A stretch of 64,000 nt of DNA from JBCBDX01 sp039815825 (GCA_039815825.1 JBCBYO010000017.1:1-64000), one strand, 5' to 3'. Shown: positions 25,415 to 34,219, numbered from the stretch's first letter. Numbers and translations: made by a program. Notes: generated by a model not told the origin, from the letters alone.

Positions 25415-26020
25415 GTGAGACAGCTCACGGCCTACCAAACCTTCCGGCTCGTTATTTGGATGGCGATCGCTTCAGCGATTGCGTTTGCTCTTATGACTTC
25501 AGCCAGAAGTCCGTTACTTCAGTGGCGTGATCCAATCTATCAGCTTGCTAGCTTCGCTGGCATTGGCGCGCTCGTGTTGATGATTTTCCAACCCTTGTCG
25601 GCGGTAGGATTTGTACCGGGTTTTTCGCAGCGAGCTGGCCGCCGCATCCATTTTTTTCTCGGCGTTGCGGTCGTTGCTTTGGTGATCGTCCATGTCGGCG
25701 CGTTATGGGTGACGAGCCCGCCGGATGTCATTGACGCACTTTTGTTCGTGTCTCCAACACAGTTTTCAATTTGGGGTGTTGGCGCGATGTGGGCAATCTT
25801 TGGCGCTGCATTGGTTACAATTTTGCGGCGATCGCTATCATTTCGATACCGCACATGGAGTCGGCTCCATGTTGCGCTAGTGTCCGTGGCGGTCGCCGGA
25901 ACCGTGGTCCATATCGCCCTGATCGATGGGCTCATCGAGACCGTTGCCAAGATTGCTATCTGTGTCGTTGTTGTCGGCACACTTTTGGTGTCGCTGGTAA
26001 GAAGGCGTCGCCGCACTTAG
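25415..26020 (+). CDS. Ferric-reductase-like transmembrane domain protein
   Basis: The 201-residue membrane protein has about six helices and resembles the ferric reductase-like transmembrane domain: His residues in pairs on the third and fifth helices (GRRIHFFLGVAVVALVIVHVGALW and WSRLHVALVSVAVAGTVVHIALI) could hold two b-type hemes. There is no flavin or NAD domain, so electrons must come from a partner. The GTG start at 25415 lies 5 bp after the Tat protein gene. A shared terminator with gap follows. Confidence 0.82.
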   Translation: MRQLTAYQTFRLVIWMAIASAIAFALMTSARSPLLQWRDPIYQLASFAGIGALVLMIFQPLSAVGFVPGFSQRAGRRIHFFLGVAVVALVIVHVGALWVTSPPDVIDALLFVSPTQFSIWGVGAMWAIFGAALVTILRRSLSFRYRTWSRLHVALVSVAVAGTVVHIALIDGLIETVAKIAICVVVVGTLLVSLVRRRRRT

Positions 26021-26025
26021 AAACG

Positions 26026-26054
26026 AAAAAGCCCGGATCTTGGCCGGGCTTTTT
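26026..26054. terminator. Bidirectional terminator between the ferric-reductase-like gene and gap
   Basis: A hairpin with AAAAAGCCCGG and CCGGGCTTTTT arms around a 7-nt loop lies between two convergent genes. The A-run and T-run flank the stem so both strands can be terminated. Confidence 0.92.
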
Positions 26055-26074
26055 GTTCTATATTTCGCGCTCGA

Positions 26075-27088
26075 TCAGATGAGTTTAGCCATCGCGACAG
26101 CTGTATCGCCCATGCGGTTAGAGAAGCCCCACTCATTGTCGTACCAAGATAGGATCGCGACAAAGTTACCGTCCATCACAGCCGTTTTCTCGGTCTGGAA
26201 AATAGATGAGTGTGGATCATGGTTGAAGTCCATGGAAACCAGTTTTTCATCTGTGTATCCCAAAATCCCTTTAAGCGGACCATCGGCAGCATCACGGATC
26301 GCTTGGTTCACTTCTTCAACAGTTGTGTCGCGCTTTGCGATGAATTTCAGATCAACGATGGAGACGTTTGGCGTCGGGACGCGCATTGCGAATCCATCCA
26401 GCTTGCCGTTGAGGTCTGGCAACACAAGTCCAACAGCTTTCGCAGCACCTGTTGAGGTTGGGATCATGTTCATGGCCGCTGCGCGGGCGCGGTAAAGATC
26501 TTTGTGCATTGTGTCCAGCGTTGGCTGGTCGCCGGTGTATGAGTGGATGGTTGTCATCATGCCCTTTTCGATACCGATTGTATCGTTGAGCACTTTGGCC
26601 ACCGGTGCGAGGCAGTTTGTCGTACATGACGCGTTGGATACCACCACGTCTTCGGATGTCAGCACATCATCATTGACGCCGTAAACGATGGTCTTGTCAG
26701 CGCCGGAGGCCGGTGCGGAAACCAAAACGCGTTTCGCGCCGGCGTCCAAATGCATCGTTGCCTTTTCTTTGGACGTGAAAATGCCCGTACATTCCATGAC
26801 AATATCGATATCCATCTCGCCCCAAGGCAGTTGAGATGGATCGCGCTCCGATAGCACCTTGAAGCTTTCCTTGCCGATGTGGATGCGGTCGCCGGAGACG
26901 GTAACTTCGCGCGGGAATCTGCCGTGGACACTGTCGTAGCGCATCAGGTGGGCGTTGGTTTCTACTGGGCCTAGATCGTTGATGGCAACAATGTCGATAT
27001 CTTCGCGGCCGGATTCATAAATGGCGCGAACAACATTGCGGCCGATACGACCAAATCCGTTGATGGCGATTTTTACCTTTTGGGACAC
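26075..27088 (-). CDS. gap: Glyceraldehyde-3-phosphate dehydrogenase, type I
   Basis: The 337-residue enzyme has the NAD-binding INGFGRIGRNVVRA, the catalytic Cys in VSNASCTTNCLAP (about residue 155), the GRAAAxNxIP-like RAAAMNMIPTSTGAAKAVG, and WYDNEWGFSNRM at the end. It oxidises glyceraldehyde-3-phosphate to 1,3-bisphosphoglycerate. The start is GTG at 27088 with GGAG upstream. It is on the same strand as tkt and pgk but is separated from tkt by a lipoprotein gene and from pgk by accessory genes. Confidence 0.95.
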   Translation of the reverse strand: MSQKVKIAINGFGRIGRNVVRAIYESGREDIDIVAINDLGPVETNAHLMRYDSVHGRFPREVTVSGDRIHIGKESFKVLSERDPSQLPWGEMDIDIVMECTGIFTSKEKATMHLDAGAKRVLVSAPASGADKTIVYGVNDDVLTSEDVVVSNASCTTNCLAPVAKVLNDTIGIEKGMMTTIHSYTGDQPTLDTMHKDLYRARAAAMNMIPTSTGAAKAVGLVLPDLNGKLDGFAMRVPTPNVSIVDLKFIAKRDTTVEEVNQAIRDAADGPLKGILGYTDEKLVSMDFNHDPHSSIFQTEKTAVMDGNFVAILSWYDNEWGFSNRMGDTAVAMAKLI

Positions 27089-27239
27089 TTGCTTGTTCTC
27101 CAGTTTTGTTGGCGGGGGCCGCCCTGCGGTCTAGCGACCAATTGGCCAGCTTTAGTCGTTCCTGCGCTCAATAACGTTCACGGAGCTGACTGCCAATGCA
27201 GATTGGTAAAAAATTGTCTGTTGATTGGCAGCTATGAGC

Positions 27240-27968
27240 TCAGAACTGATCGAAAAACGACGTTTCCCCGCCTGGGTTTCGGACAAGTTCTTTGCTTGCT
27301 TCTTGGGCAAAATCAAACGCCAGCTTGTTTAAGCGCTTGGCCGGACCGTAATCTGGGGCCTTCGGGCCGCCGCCGACAATTGTGATGGCACCGTCATCCA
27401 TCACCGTGACCAGTTTTGTCTGTTCGAGGAACAACCCGGTTTCGATATCCTGTATCGACAGTCTTCCAACAAATTGCGGATTGTCTGGACGCTTTTCTCC
27501 GTTGATGAAAACCTCTGCGCCGGTCAACTGCTGGGCACCAAATCGGCTTCGAATGAAAACTGATTGGACTTCAACGATTGCGCGCGCGGGCCTTGGTCCC
27601 GTGAAAAGCGGGTTTAGCGCATCGCGTATGTGGGGAATGGTATTGGCGGTGATCGCTTGTTCAAATGTGAACTGGACATCGTTCTGGTTGACGATACCCA
27701 AAGCGCCGCCAATGCGAGCAATTTGTGAGTTGCCCACAGCTGCGGCCCGCGCCTGACTGTCGAGTTCCGCGACCAAAAGCGGTCTTTGGGTTTTTGAATA
27801 GTCTACGGTCACTTCAGTGACCGCGAATTCCTTCATGTAGGATGGTGCTGAGCCAGACGTCGTTTCGCACGCCGACAAGATTAGCAGCATGAACGCTGTT
27901 AGTGCAGCTAGCAGCGGAAAGGGTAGGGGCGCTGCGCTTGCACGTTTAAGGTTGTATGTGCTGGTCAA
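27240..27968 (-). CDS. Lipoprotein of unknown function
   Basis: The 242-residue protein has a basic N-terminus, a hydrophobic stretch, and a lipobox LLILSACETT with the Cys at about residue 34, so it should be lipid-anchored. The mature part is alpha/beta, with no catalytic motif I can identify (VTVDYSKTQRPLLVAEL, TFEQAITANTIPHIRDALNPLFTG). The start is TTG at 27968 with CAGGGTATGGA before it; no better in-frame ATG gives a complete signal peptide. It is located between tkt and gap on the same strand. Function unknown. Confidence 0.7.
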   Translation of the reverse strand: MTSTYNLKRASAAPLPFPLLAALTAFMLLILSACETTSGSAPSYMKEFAVTEVTVDYSKTQRPLLVAELDSQARAAAVGNSQIARIGGALGIVNQNDVQFTFEQAITANTIPHIRDALNPLFTGPRPARAIVEVQSVFIRSRFGAQQLTGAEVFINGEKRPDNPQFVGRLSIQDIETGLFLEQTKLVTVMDDGAITIVGGGPKAPDYGPAKRLNKLAFDFAQEASKELVRNPGGETSFFDQF

Positions 27969-27992
27969 TCCATACCCTGTCTAGGCGCTGTG

Positions 27993-29987
27993 CTAGTCGC
28001 CCGCTTGCAGTTTCACCTCAGCAGCGGCCAAAACAGCGTCAACGGTGATCCCGAAATGCTCGTAAAGCTCCTTATAGGGACCTGAAGCACCGAAGGAGTC
28101 CATGCCTACGAAAACGCCATCTGCACCAATCATTGCATCCCATCCTTGCCGGATGCCAGCCTCAATGGCAATCTTGACGCTGTTGTCGCCCGTGATCGCC
28201 TTTCGGTAACTGTCATCCTGTTGAGCAAACAGTTCCATGCAAGGCACCGAAATTACACGGGTGGGGTGGCCTTTTGCTTCCAGTTCTGTACGTGCCAGCA
28301 TTGCCAGCTCTACTTCCGAGCCGCTGGCAAACAGAGTGACGGTTGCTTCGGCAGATGCGGTTGCCAATTCGTAGGCGCCCAGTGCACAGCGATTGTCTTC
28401 GTCAAATTCTGTGCGGACAGCTGGCAGTCCCTGACGGGTCAATGCCAACGTTGATGGGGTTTTTTCTGCTGCTAGCGCCAGCTCCCAGCACTCCATCGTT
28501 TCCATCGCGTCGGCGGGCCTGAACACCATGTGATTGGGGATGGCGCGAAGCGCCGCCAAATGTTCCACCGGCTGGTGGGTCGGGCCGTCTTCACCCAGAC
28601 CAATTGAATCGTGGGTCATCACAAAAATAGAGCGAATTCCCATCAGCGATGCCAGACGCATTGCCGGGCGCGCATAATCGGAAAAGACCAGGAAGGTGCC
28701 GCCGTAAGGGATAAGCCCGCCATGCAGTGCGATACCGTTCATCGCAGCTGCCATCCCATGTTCTCTGATGCCATAGTGAAGATAACGACCTGAGAAATCA
28801 TCTGGTGTGATCGGTGGTGTCTGTGCAGTTTTTGTATTGTTGGAACCGGTCAAATCTGCAGAGCCACCCAGTGTGTCAGGAATGGCTGCGTTTATGATTT
28901 CAAGCGCCATTTCTGACGATTTACGAGTTGCCACCTTCGGCAGGTCTTTCGCGAGTTGCTTTTTGTATTCGGCGGTGGCGTTTGTAAATGTTGCTGGCAG
29001 ATCACCGCGCATGCGCCGATCAAATTCACCGCGCGTGCCGTTGCCAAGTGCTTCTAGCCGCTGTTCCCAGTTTTGGCGCTCCTTGCATGCGTTGAGGCCG
29101 GCAACGCGCCATTCGTCTCGGATTTCTGCTGGAATATCAAAAGGTTCATGAGTCCACCCAAGCGCTTCACGGGTCGCTGCGATTTCTTCATCTCCGAGCG
29201 GAGCGCCATGGGCTTTGGAGGTGCCTGCGCGCGTTGGCGCGCCGTAACCGATGGTGGTTTTGCAGGCGATCATCGTTGGACGGTCGGACGCTTGCGCTTT
29301 TTCGATCGCGCCGGCGATTGCTTCAGGGTCATGTCCATCGATCTCTAATGTGGCCCAACCGGAGGCCGCAAAACGTGCGATTTGGTCGGTGGAATCGGAA
29401 AGCGAGACTTCGCCATCAATCGTAATATTATTGTCGTCCCAAAGCACAATCAGTTTGTTGAGTTTGAGGTGCCCGGCCATTGCTATGGCTTCTTGGCTGA
29501 TACCTTCCATCAGGCACCCATCGCCCGCCAACACGTAGGTAAAATGGTTGATCAGGTCTTCGCCAAACTCCTCGCGTAGTTTGCGTTCGGCAATTGCCAT
29601 GCCGACACCGTTTGCCAAGCCTTGTCCGAGCGGCCCGGTCGTTGTCTCGATGCCTGCAGCATGGCCATATTCGGGGTGCCCTGCGGTTTTAAAGCCCAAT
29701 TGCCTAAAGTTTTGCAGCTGTTCGAGCGTCATATCTTCGTAGCCAAGCAAATGGAGCAACGAATAAAGCAACATGGATCCATGACCAGCGGACAAAATGA
29801 AACGATCGCGATCGGGCCAGTTGGGCACCTTTGGATCAAAACGCATGAATTTCGTGAAAAGGACGGTGGCTATGTCGGCAGCACCCATCGGCAAGCCCGG
29901 ATGGCCTGAGTTGGCCGCTTGTACGGCGTCCATTGAAAGGAACCGAATTGCATTGGCCATTCGGTCGTGTTTCTCGCGTGTTGTCAT
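27993..29987 (-). CDS. tkt: Transketolase
   Basis: The 664-residue enzyme has SGHPGLPMGAADIA near the start, the thiamine diphosphate motif GDGCLMEGISQEA...NNITIDG, a pyrimidine domain with LGEDGPTHQPVEHLAAL, and a C-terminal domain ending VDAVLAAAEVKL. It moves two-carbon units in the pentose phosphate pathway. The ATG at 29987 gives the normal length; the upstream open frame to 30047 is not supported. It diverges from the DUF4164/zapA operon, the arrangement usual in Hyphomicrobiales. Confidence 0.95.
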   Translation of the reverse strand: MTTREKHDRMANAIRFLSMDAVQAANSGHPGLPMGAADIATVLFTKFMRFDPKVPNWPDRDRFILSAGHGSMLLYSLLHLLGYEDMTLEQLQNFRQLGFKTAGHPEYGHAAGIETTTGPLGQGLANGVGMAIAERKLREEFGEDLINHFTYVLAGDGCLMEGISQEAIAMAGHLKLNKLIVLWDDNNITIDGEVSLSDSTDQIARFAASGWATLEIDGHDPEAIAGAIEKAQASDRPTMIACKTTIGYGAPTRAGTSKAHGAPLGDEEIAATREALGWTHEPFDIPAEIRDEWRVAGLNACKERQNWEQRLEALGNGTRGEFDRRMRGDLPATFTNATAEYKKQLAKDLPKVATRKSSEMALEIINAAIPDTLGGSADLTGSNNTKTAQTPPITPDDFSGRYLHYGIREHGMAAAMNGIALHGGLIPYGGTFLVFSDYARPAMRLASLMGIRSIFVMTHDSIGLGEDGPTHQPVEHLAALRAIPNHMVFRPADAMETMECWELALAAEKTPSTLALTRQGLPAVRTEFDEDNRCALGAYELATASAEATVTLFASGSEVELAMLARTELEAKGHPTRVISVPCMELFAQQDDSYRKAITGDNSVKIAIEAGIRQGWDAMIGADGVFVGMDSFGASGPYKELYEHFGITVDAVLAAAEVKLQAGD

Positions 29988-30273
29988 CGGGGGATCCGGT
30001 TTGCTCGGTGATTTCACATGAAACGGGGTGCAGTCCCGTCCGTTCATCGCACATTACTGCCGATGAAAGGCGCCGGACACATAACAGGTGCCGCTGGTGA
30101 GTCAACAAAGCTTGGCTCAACTCTGGAAATGGCGAAAAATTGTGAAGGAAGCGCTAGACCCCGTTTGCAAATCAAACAAAGCGTGGTGTTGTTAAACCCT
30201 CATCTAACGTTGCCTTGTTAACGCCTTCATATGGCGACAAAACGGCGCGAGTGAGCGGGTGGAATTAGGTCTG

Positions 30274-30546
30274 ATGGTACAGCAGCAAAAACTGACCGAC
30301 GTATTGGCGCGGCTCGACAAGGCCGTGGCTAACCTTGATGACCATGCTGACCGTCTGGTGGAATTGAAAGCTGACAATCGCGACTTTGAGGAAGAAGCTC
30401 AAAGACTAAATGCTGATCGTGGACGGTTGGCTGAGGCCCTGGATTCGGCCGAAGCGCGCGCCGAACGCCTGGAAGATGTCAATAAAGAGGTGTCTCGGCG
30501 GCTTGTGACCGCGATGGAGACCCTGCGAGCTGTATTAGACCGATGA
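30274..30546 (+). CDS. DUF4164 family coiled-coil protein
   Basis: The 90-residue protein is almost one heptad-pattern helix (LTDVLARLDKAVANLDDHADRLVELKAD and on), matching DUF4164. It precedes zapA and its TGA overlaps the zapA ATG by 4 bp (ATGA), so it is translationally coupled to a cell division gene. I chose the ATG at 30274 since it begins like the family; a GTG at 30259 adds five residues. It may support Z-ring assembly together with ZapA, but this is inference. Confidence 0.8.
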   Translation: MVQQQKLTDVLARLDKAVANLDDHADRLVELKADNRDFEEEAQRLNADRGRLAEALDSAEARAERLEDVNKEVSRRLVTAMETLRAVLDR

Positions 30547-30896
30547 GCCAAGTCAATGTCAGCATCGACGGAAAGAGCTATCGGATGGCCTGTGACCCCG
30601 GGCAGGAAGATCATTTGGTCGATTTGGCATCCCGTTTGGATAAATATGTTACGCATTTAAAAGGCGCGTTTGGCGAGATTGGCGATCAACGATTGACTGT
30701 GATGGCTGGCATCATGGTGATGGATGAGTTGGTGGAAGTGCAAAAAAAGGTCAAAACGCTGGAAGCTGACATGTCGGCGTTGCGACAGACCAGAGATGCG
30801 GCACTGGAAAAAGCCGACAATACTGACGACATGCTGACTGCGCGGCTTGAAGCGCTTGCAGAAAAACTTGAGAAGGTTGCAGGCAAGCTGGCGTGA
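30543..30896 (+). CDS. zapA: Cell division protein ZapA
   Basis: The 117-residue protein has the ZapA N-terminal domain (VNVSIDGKSYRMACDPGQEDHLVDLASRLD, residues 3–33) and a C-terminal coiled coil (about 65–117). ZapA binds FtsZ and bundles its filaments at the division site. The start overlaps the DUF4164 stop by 4 bp. It is followed by the 6S RNA gene and the 5-formyl-THF cyclo-ligase gene, the standard zapA–ssrS–ygfA order. Confidence 0.93.
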   Translation: MSQVNVSIDGKSYRMACDPGQEDHLVDLASRLDKYVTHLKGAFGEIGDQRLTVMAGIMVMDELVEVQKKVKTLEADMSALRQTRDAALEKADNTDDMLTARLEALAEKLEKVAGKLA

Positions 30897-30935
30897 CCTC
30901 TTTTCCAGCAGAGCAGGCCATCCTATACTAATGAT

Positions 30936-31092
30936 CGCTGACTGCGCTTTGCGGCAGGAGACAATTTCCCCGGGGCCTTACGCATCCTTAGGGAGCTGGC
31001 GCTGTTTGGGCTCGTGGGCTCTTACATCTGGCACCCACCTACTTTTGTAGGTTCCCGGGATGCCGCTCTCCACCGACTGCCGCGGTCGGCAC
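30936..31092 (+). ncRNA. ssrS: 6S RNA (ssrS)
   Basis: The region between zapA and the 5-formyl-THF cyclo-ligase gene contains the conserved alphaproteobacterial 6S RNA core: GGGGCCTTACGCATCC near 30972, GGCTCGTGGGCTCTTACATCTGGCACCCACCT around 31008–31040, and GTAGGTTCCCGGGATG after it. Distant complementary ends (GCGGCAG at 30951–30957 with CTGCCGC at 31077–31083) close the long hairpin. A -10 element TATACT at 30924–30929 gives a start near 30936. 6S RNA binds RNA polymerase holoenzyme in stationary phase. Exact ends are estimated to within about 10 bases. Confidence 0.85.
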
Positions 31093-31124
31093 ATATTTTA
31101 TCGACGCCCAAGAGAGTTTGCGTT

Positions 31125-31694
31125 TTGGAAAAAGCGGACCTGAGAAGATCGGCGCTGAAGAACCGCGATGCGCTGGACCCCGATTGGCGCGCTCAGCAAT
31201 CTGACAAGTTCTCCCAGTTTGCCGCTTCTATCAACTTCTCCGAAGGTGCTGTCATCTCGGGCTTTCTACCGATCCGTTCGGAAATCGATCTGGTGCCCTT
31301 GATGCGTGTATTGCATCAACGGGGGGCGTCTCTGTGTTTACCAGTTGTGCTTGATCGGGAGACAATAGTTTTCCGTCGTTATGCGCCCGGTATGCCGCTT
31401 GTTGATACAGGATTTGGGACCCGCGGACCCGGCCCCAATGCCGAAGCGGTCGATCCAGATATCATGCTGGTACCGCTGGCGGCTTTTGATGCAAGGGGCA
31501 ATCGGTTGGGCTATGGCGCGGGCCACTATGATCGCGCTATCGTAAGGTTGCACCGGGCTAACAGAAAGCCGCAACTCATCGGATGCGCTTTTAGCTGCCA
31601 GCGCGTGGCCGCTATTGCGGTAGAACCCCATGACGTGCCCTTGGACGCGGTTTTGACAGAAGATGGATTACAACTCTTTCGCGATCCATTTTAA
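31125..31694 (+). CDS. ygfA: 5-formyltetrahydrofolate cyclo-ligase
   Basis: The 189-residue enzyme has VISGFLPIRSEIDLVPLM and the substrate-binding motif GNRLGYGAGHYDRAI (about residues 125–140). It converts 5-formyl-THF to 5,10-methenyl-THF using ATP. The open frame runs back to 31014 through the 6S RNA, so the true start must be later; I chose the TTG at 31125, which follows AAGAGAG and gives the family length. It belongs to the zapA–6S–ygfA group. Confidence 0.88.
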   Translation: MEKADLRRSALKNRDALDPDWRAQQSDKFSQFAASINFSEGAVISGFLPIRSEIDLVPLMRVLHQRGASLCLPVVLDRETIVFRRYAPGMPLVDTGFGTRGPGPNAEAVDPDIMLVPLAAFDARGNRLGYGAGHYDRAIVRLHRANRKPQLIGCAFSCQRVAAIAVEPHDVPLDAVLTEDGLQLFRDPF

Positions 31695-31711
31695 CCCGTT
31701 ATCCCTCTGCC

Positions 31712-32533
31712 ATGCATATTTTATTCTTAGGCGACATGGTGGGTCGAACAGGGCGCACCGCTGTTTTTGACCAACTCCCTAATTTGATCAGTGAGCACGG
31801 CATCGATTTTGTCGTTGTGAACGGTGAAAACGCCGCTGGCGGCTTTGGGGTGACCGAAACGATATTGCAGGAAACATTGGATGCCGGCGCCGACGTGATG
31901 ACGACCGGAAACCATGTTTGGGATCAGCGCGAGGCGCTGACATTTGCCGACCGGCAAGATCGTTTCTTGCGGCCTGCCAATTTCCCAGATGGTACGCCCG
32001 GTCGCGGTGCTAACGTTTATGAGGCGCGTAATGGCGCTCGCGTCTTGGTATCCAACATCATGGGCAATCTCTTTATGGCGCAGTCGCTGCGCGACCCGTT
32101 TGAGACTGCAGACAGAGTTTTGGGCGATGCGGTTTTAGGGCGCGACTATGACGCCGTCATTTTTGATTTTCACGCCGAGGCAACCGCGGAAAAGGTTTGT
32201 TTTGGCCACCATCTTGATGGTCGGGCAAGCCTCGTTGTCGGCACGCATACCCACATCCCGACCGCCGATTGTCACATACTTAATGAGGGGACGGCGTATA
32301 TGACCGATGCCGGCATGTGCGGGGATTATGATTCGTCCATTGGCATGGACAAGGAAGAACCCCTCAATCGATTTGTCACGAAACTACCGCGCAACCGGTT
32401 CGAAGCTGCCGAGGGTCCTGCAACACTATCAGGTGTGGCGGTCAAAACATCAGATCGTACCGGGCTGGCCGAAGCGGTTCATCCGGTGCGCATTGGCCCA
32501 CGTTTGCAAGAGGTTCGCCCATCATGGTGGTAA
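31712..32533 (+). CDS. TIGR00282 family metallophosphoesterase (YmdB-like)
   Basis: The 273-residue protein shows the phosphoesterase metal motifs: LFLGDMVGRTGR, VVNGENAAGGFG, TTGNHVWDQREAL and VVGTHTHIPTADCHIL. Homologues such as YmdB hydrolyse 2',3'-cyclic nucleotides and influence biofilm and sporulation in Bacillus. It follows the cyclo-ligase gene by 17 bp and overlaps the next gene by 10 bp, so it is in one operon. Role in alphaproteobacteria not known. Confidence 0.9.
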   Translation: MHILFLGDMVGRTGRTAVFDQLPNLISEHGIDFVVVNGENAAGGFGVTETILQETLDAGADVMTTGNHVWDQREALTFADRQDRFLRPANFPDGTPGRGANVYEARNGARVLVSNIMGNLFMAQSLRDPFETADRVLGDAVLGRDYDAVIFDFHAEATAEKVCFGHHLDGRASLVVGTHTHIPTADCHILNEGTAYMTDAGMCGDYDSSIGMDKEEPLNRFVTKLPRNRFEAAEGPATLSGVAVKTSDRTGLAEAVHPVRIGPRLQEVRPSWW

Positions 32534-33291
32534 GGCAAATTTCGGCGGTTATGGCCGCTTCGCTTTTGTCGGTGTCAGCGGCCAGCGCGGTCGAAGATGA
32601 TGTTGCGAGCTTTGTTGAAAATAATCTGTTGCACATCCTTTTTCATGAAGCTGGACATGCGGTCATAGACCAATTCTTGCTGCCTGTTCTTGGGCAGGAA
32701 GAAGATGCAGCAGATGCGTTTGCAACCATCGAGGTCATGAATGTTTACGAAGATCCGCTGCCGATCTTGGCTGATTCCGCTATCGCACAATTCATCATGG
32801 CTGATCGGATAGAAGGTGATTACGAAATCGCCGATTATTACGGTGCGCATGACCTGGACATTCAGCGCGCCTACCGCGTCATTTGTCACGCTGTTGGCCT
32901 TGAGCCGGATACCTACCTAGAGCTGGCTAAAGATTTTGATCTGGATGCGGATCGCATCGAGAGCTGCGAAGATGATGGATGGTTGGCTGCAGAAAGCTGG
33001 GAAGTGTTACTCGAACCTGCTTTTCTGCCCGAAGGTGAAGTATCAACCAATGTGCGCCCTGAACTGGACATTGGTGGTTTGACCCCTGAACAGACGGCGC
33101 TTTTGCTGGACAGCGGCGTAATGGATGAATTCGTAGAATATTTGCGCAACACGTTCGATTGGCCAAGGCCGGTGACGGTCACAATAGACGTCTGCAACTA
33201 TGCCAACGCCTATTATGATCCGGCAACTGTCACGATTTCCATGTGCGCCGAGTTTGTCGACGAGCTGCTCAGTCTGGCTGAAGACCTCTAG
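32524..33291 (+). CDS. Exported DUF4344 metallopeptidase-like protein
   Basis: The 255-residue protein has a signal peptide ending ASAVED and then the metallopeptidase motif HILFHEAGHAVIDQFLLPVLGQEEDAADAFA, where HExxH and the later Glu bind zinc. This is the DUF4344 pattern. It contains four Cys in the C-terminal half which may form disulfides in the periplasm. The ATG overlaps the phosphoesterase stop by 10 bp, so translation is coupled. The substrate is unknown. It converges with the MBL-fold gene with no gap. Confidence 0.83.
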   Translation: MVVRQISAVMAASLLSVSAASAVEDDVASFVENNLLHILFHEAGHAVIDQFLLPVLGQEEDAADAFATIEVMNVYEDPLPILADSAIAQFIMADRIEGDYEIADYYGAHDLDIQRAYRVICHAVGLEPDTYLELAKDFDLDADRIESCEDDGWLAAESWEVLLEPAFLPEGEVSTNVRPELDIGGLTPEQTALLLDSGVMDEFVEYLRNTFDWPRPVTVTIDVCNYANAYYDPATVTISMCAEFVDELLSLAEDL

Positions 33292-34146
33292 TCAGCCCCT
33301 TACCGCAAGGCTGGTTGGGACAAAGATCGTCGGCTGTTTCGGCAAGGCGCGTATGTTGAGCGTAATGCTGTCGCCCTGCAAAAACTCTGTGCGCCACTCA
33401 GCCCCCATCATGTTGATGAAGGTTGATATCGAGTTGCCGCGTAAGTGCATAGGCAGGACGACCGACGAGCGCAGGCGCTGGGTCAGTTCAGCCATGCCCG
33501 CGTGCGACATAGTTAGGCCGCCATCCACGGGCGCCATTAAGACATCCAAACGACCAATTTCGCGGAAATGCTCTTCCGTCAGCGGATGGTGTAAATGGCC
33601 CAAGTGGCCAAGGCACAGGCCCGCCACCTCAAAAATGAAGATTGAATTCTGATTGACCCCCATATCATCGACGCCCCAGCGTCTTATGTCGGTCGTCACG
33701 TTGCGCACATAGACATCGTCGACCACCAAATCGTGGTCAATGCCCAACGCGTTGCCGGTATCCCAGCCCGGCAATACATGCTCGATTTCAGAGCTCGGAT
33801 TGAGCGTGAAATGCGAAGAATGAGCGCGGTTCATCGTGACGATGCGCGGTGTCGGATCTGCGCCCCAGAAGCCTGAAAAGTCCGTTGCGATCCGAACGCC
33901 TTCCGGTGTTTCGATGACCCAAGTGGAATGACCGGCAAATGTCAGCGTGACATCGTCATCCTCTGTCATCATATCCAATGGGCTTGCCGTCATCGAGGCA
34001 AAAGTGACCCTTGGCATTGTGGTGTTTTGTGCAATCGCCAAGCATTTTGAAACCGGTTCATCGGCTGACTGGGCATATGCCGACGGCATGGCGGCTGCGG
34101 TCGACAGGGCTATGGCTGAAAGAAGGGCGGAAAGTCTCAATGGCAT
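33292..34146 (-). CDS. Exported metallo-beta-lactamase-fold hydrolase (UlaG-like)
   Basis: The 284-residue protein has a signal peptide (residues 1–25) and an MBL fold of the UlaG type: VTLTFAGHSTWVIETPEGVRIATDFSG, then the metal-binding HSSHFT in place of HxHxDH, then LCLGHLGHLHHPL and VVLPMHLRG. The HSSHFT motif lacks the classical Asp, so metal binding may be altered. The ATG at 34146 follows GGAG; a GTG at 34158 is weaker. Its substrate is not known. It is convergent with the DUF4344 gene. Confidence 0.8.
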   Translation of the reverse strand: MPLRLSALLSAIALSTAAAMPSAYAQSADEPVSKCLAIAQNTTMPRVTFASMTASPLDMMTEDDDVTLTFAGHSTWVIETPEGVRIATDFSGFWGADPTPRIVTMNRAHSSHFTLNPSSEIEHVLPGWDTGNALGIDHDLVVDDVYVRNVTTDIRRWGVDDMGVNQNSIFIFEVAGLCLGHLGHLHHPLTEEHFREIGRLDVLMAPVDGGLTMSHAGMAELTQRLRSSVVLPMHLRGNSISTFINMMGAEWRTEFLQGDSITLNIRALPKQPTIFVPTSLAVRG

Positions 34147-34219
34147 CGGGCGCTCCACATTCGTGCGACCATATAAAAGCTATCGCGCATGGCAGAAAAA
34201 TCGAATCAAAACCGCTTGA

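Noticed and set aside
25540..26016. 158-codon frame opposite the ferric-reductase-like gene
   Set aside because: It has Thr/Pro/Arg-rich low-complexity translation and is the shadow of membrane helices.
30191..30221. TTAA-rich stretch in the tkt–DUF4164 gap as a CtrA site
   Set aside because: The TTAA elements are not at 7-bp spacing, so the CtrA pattern is not met.
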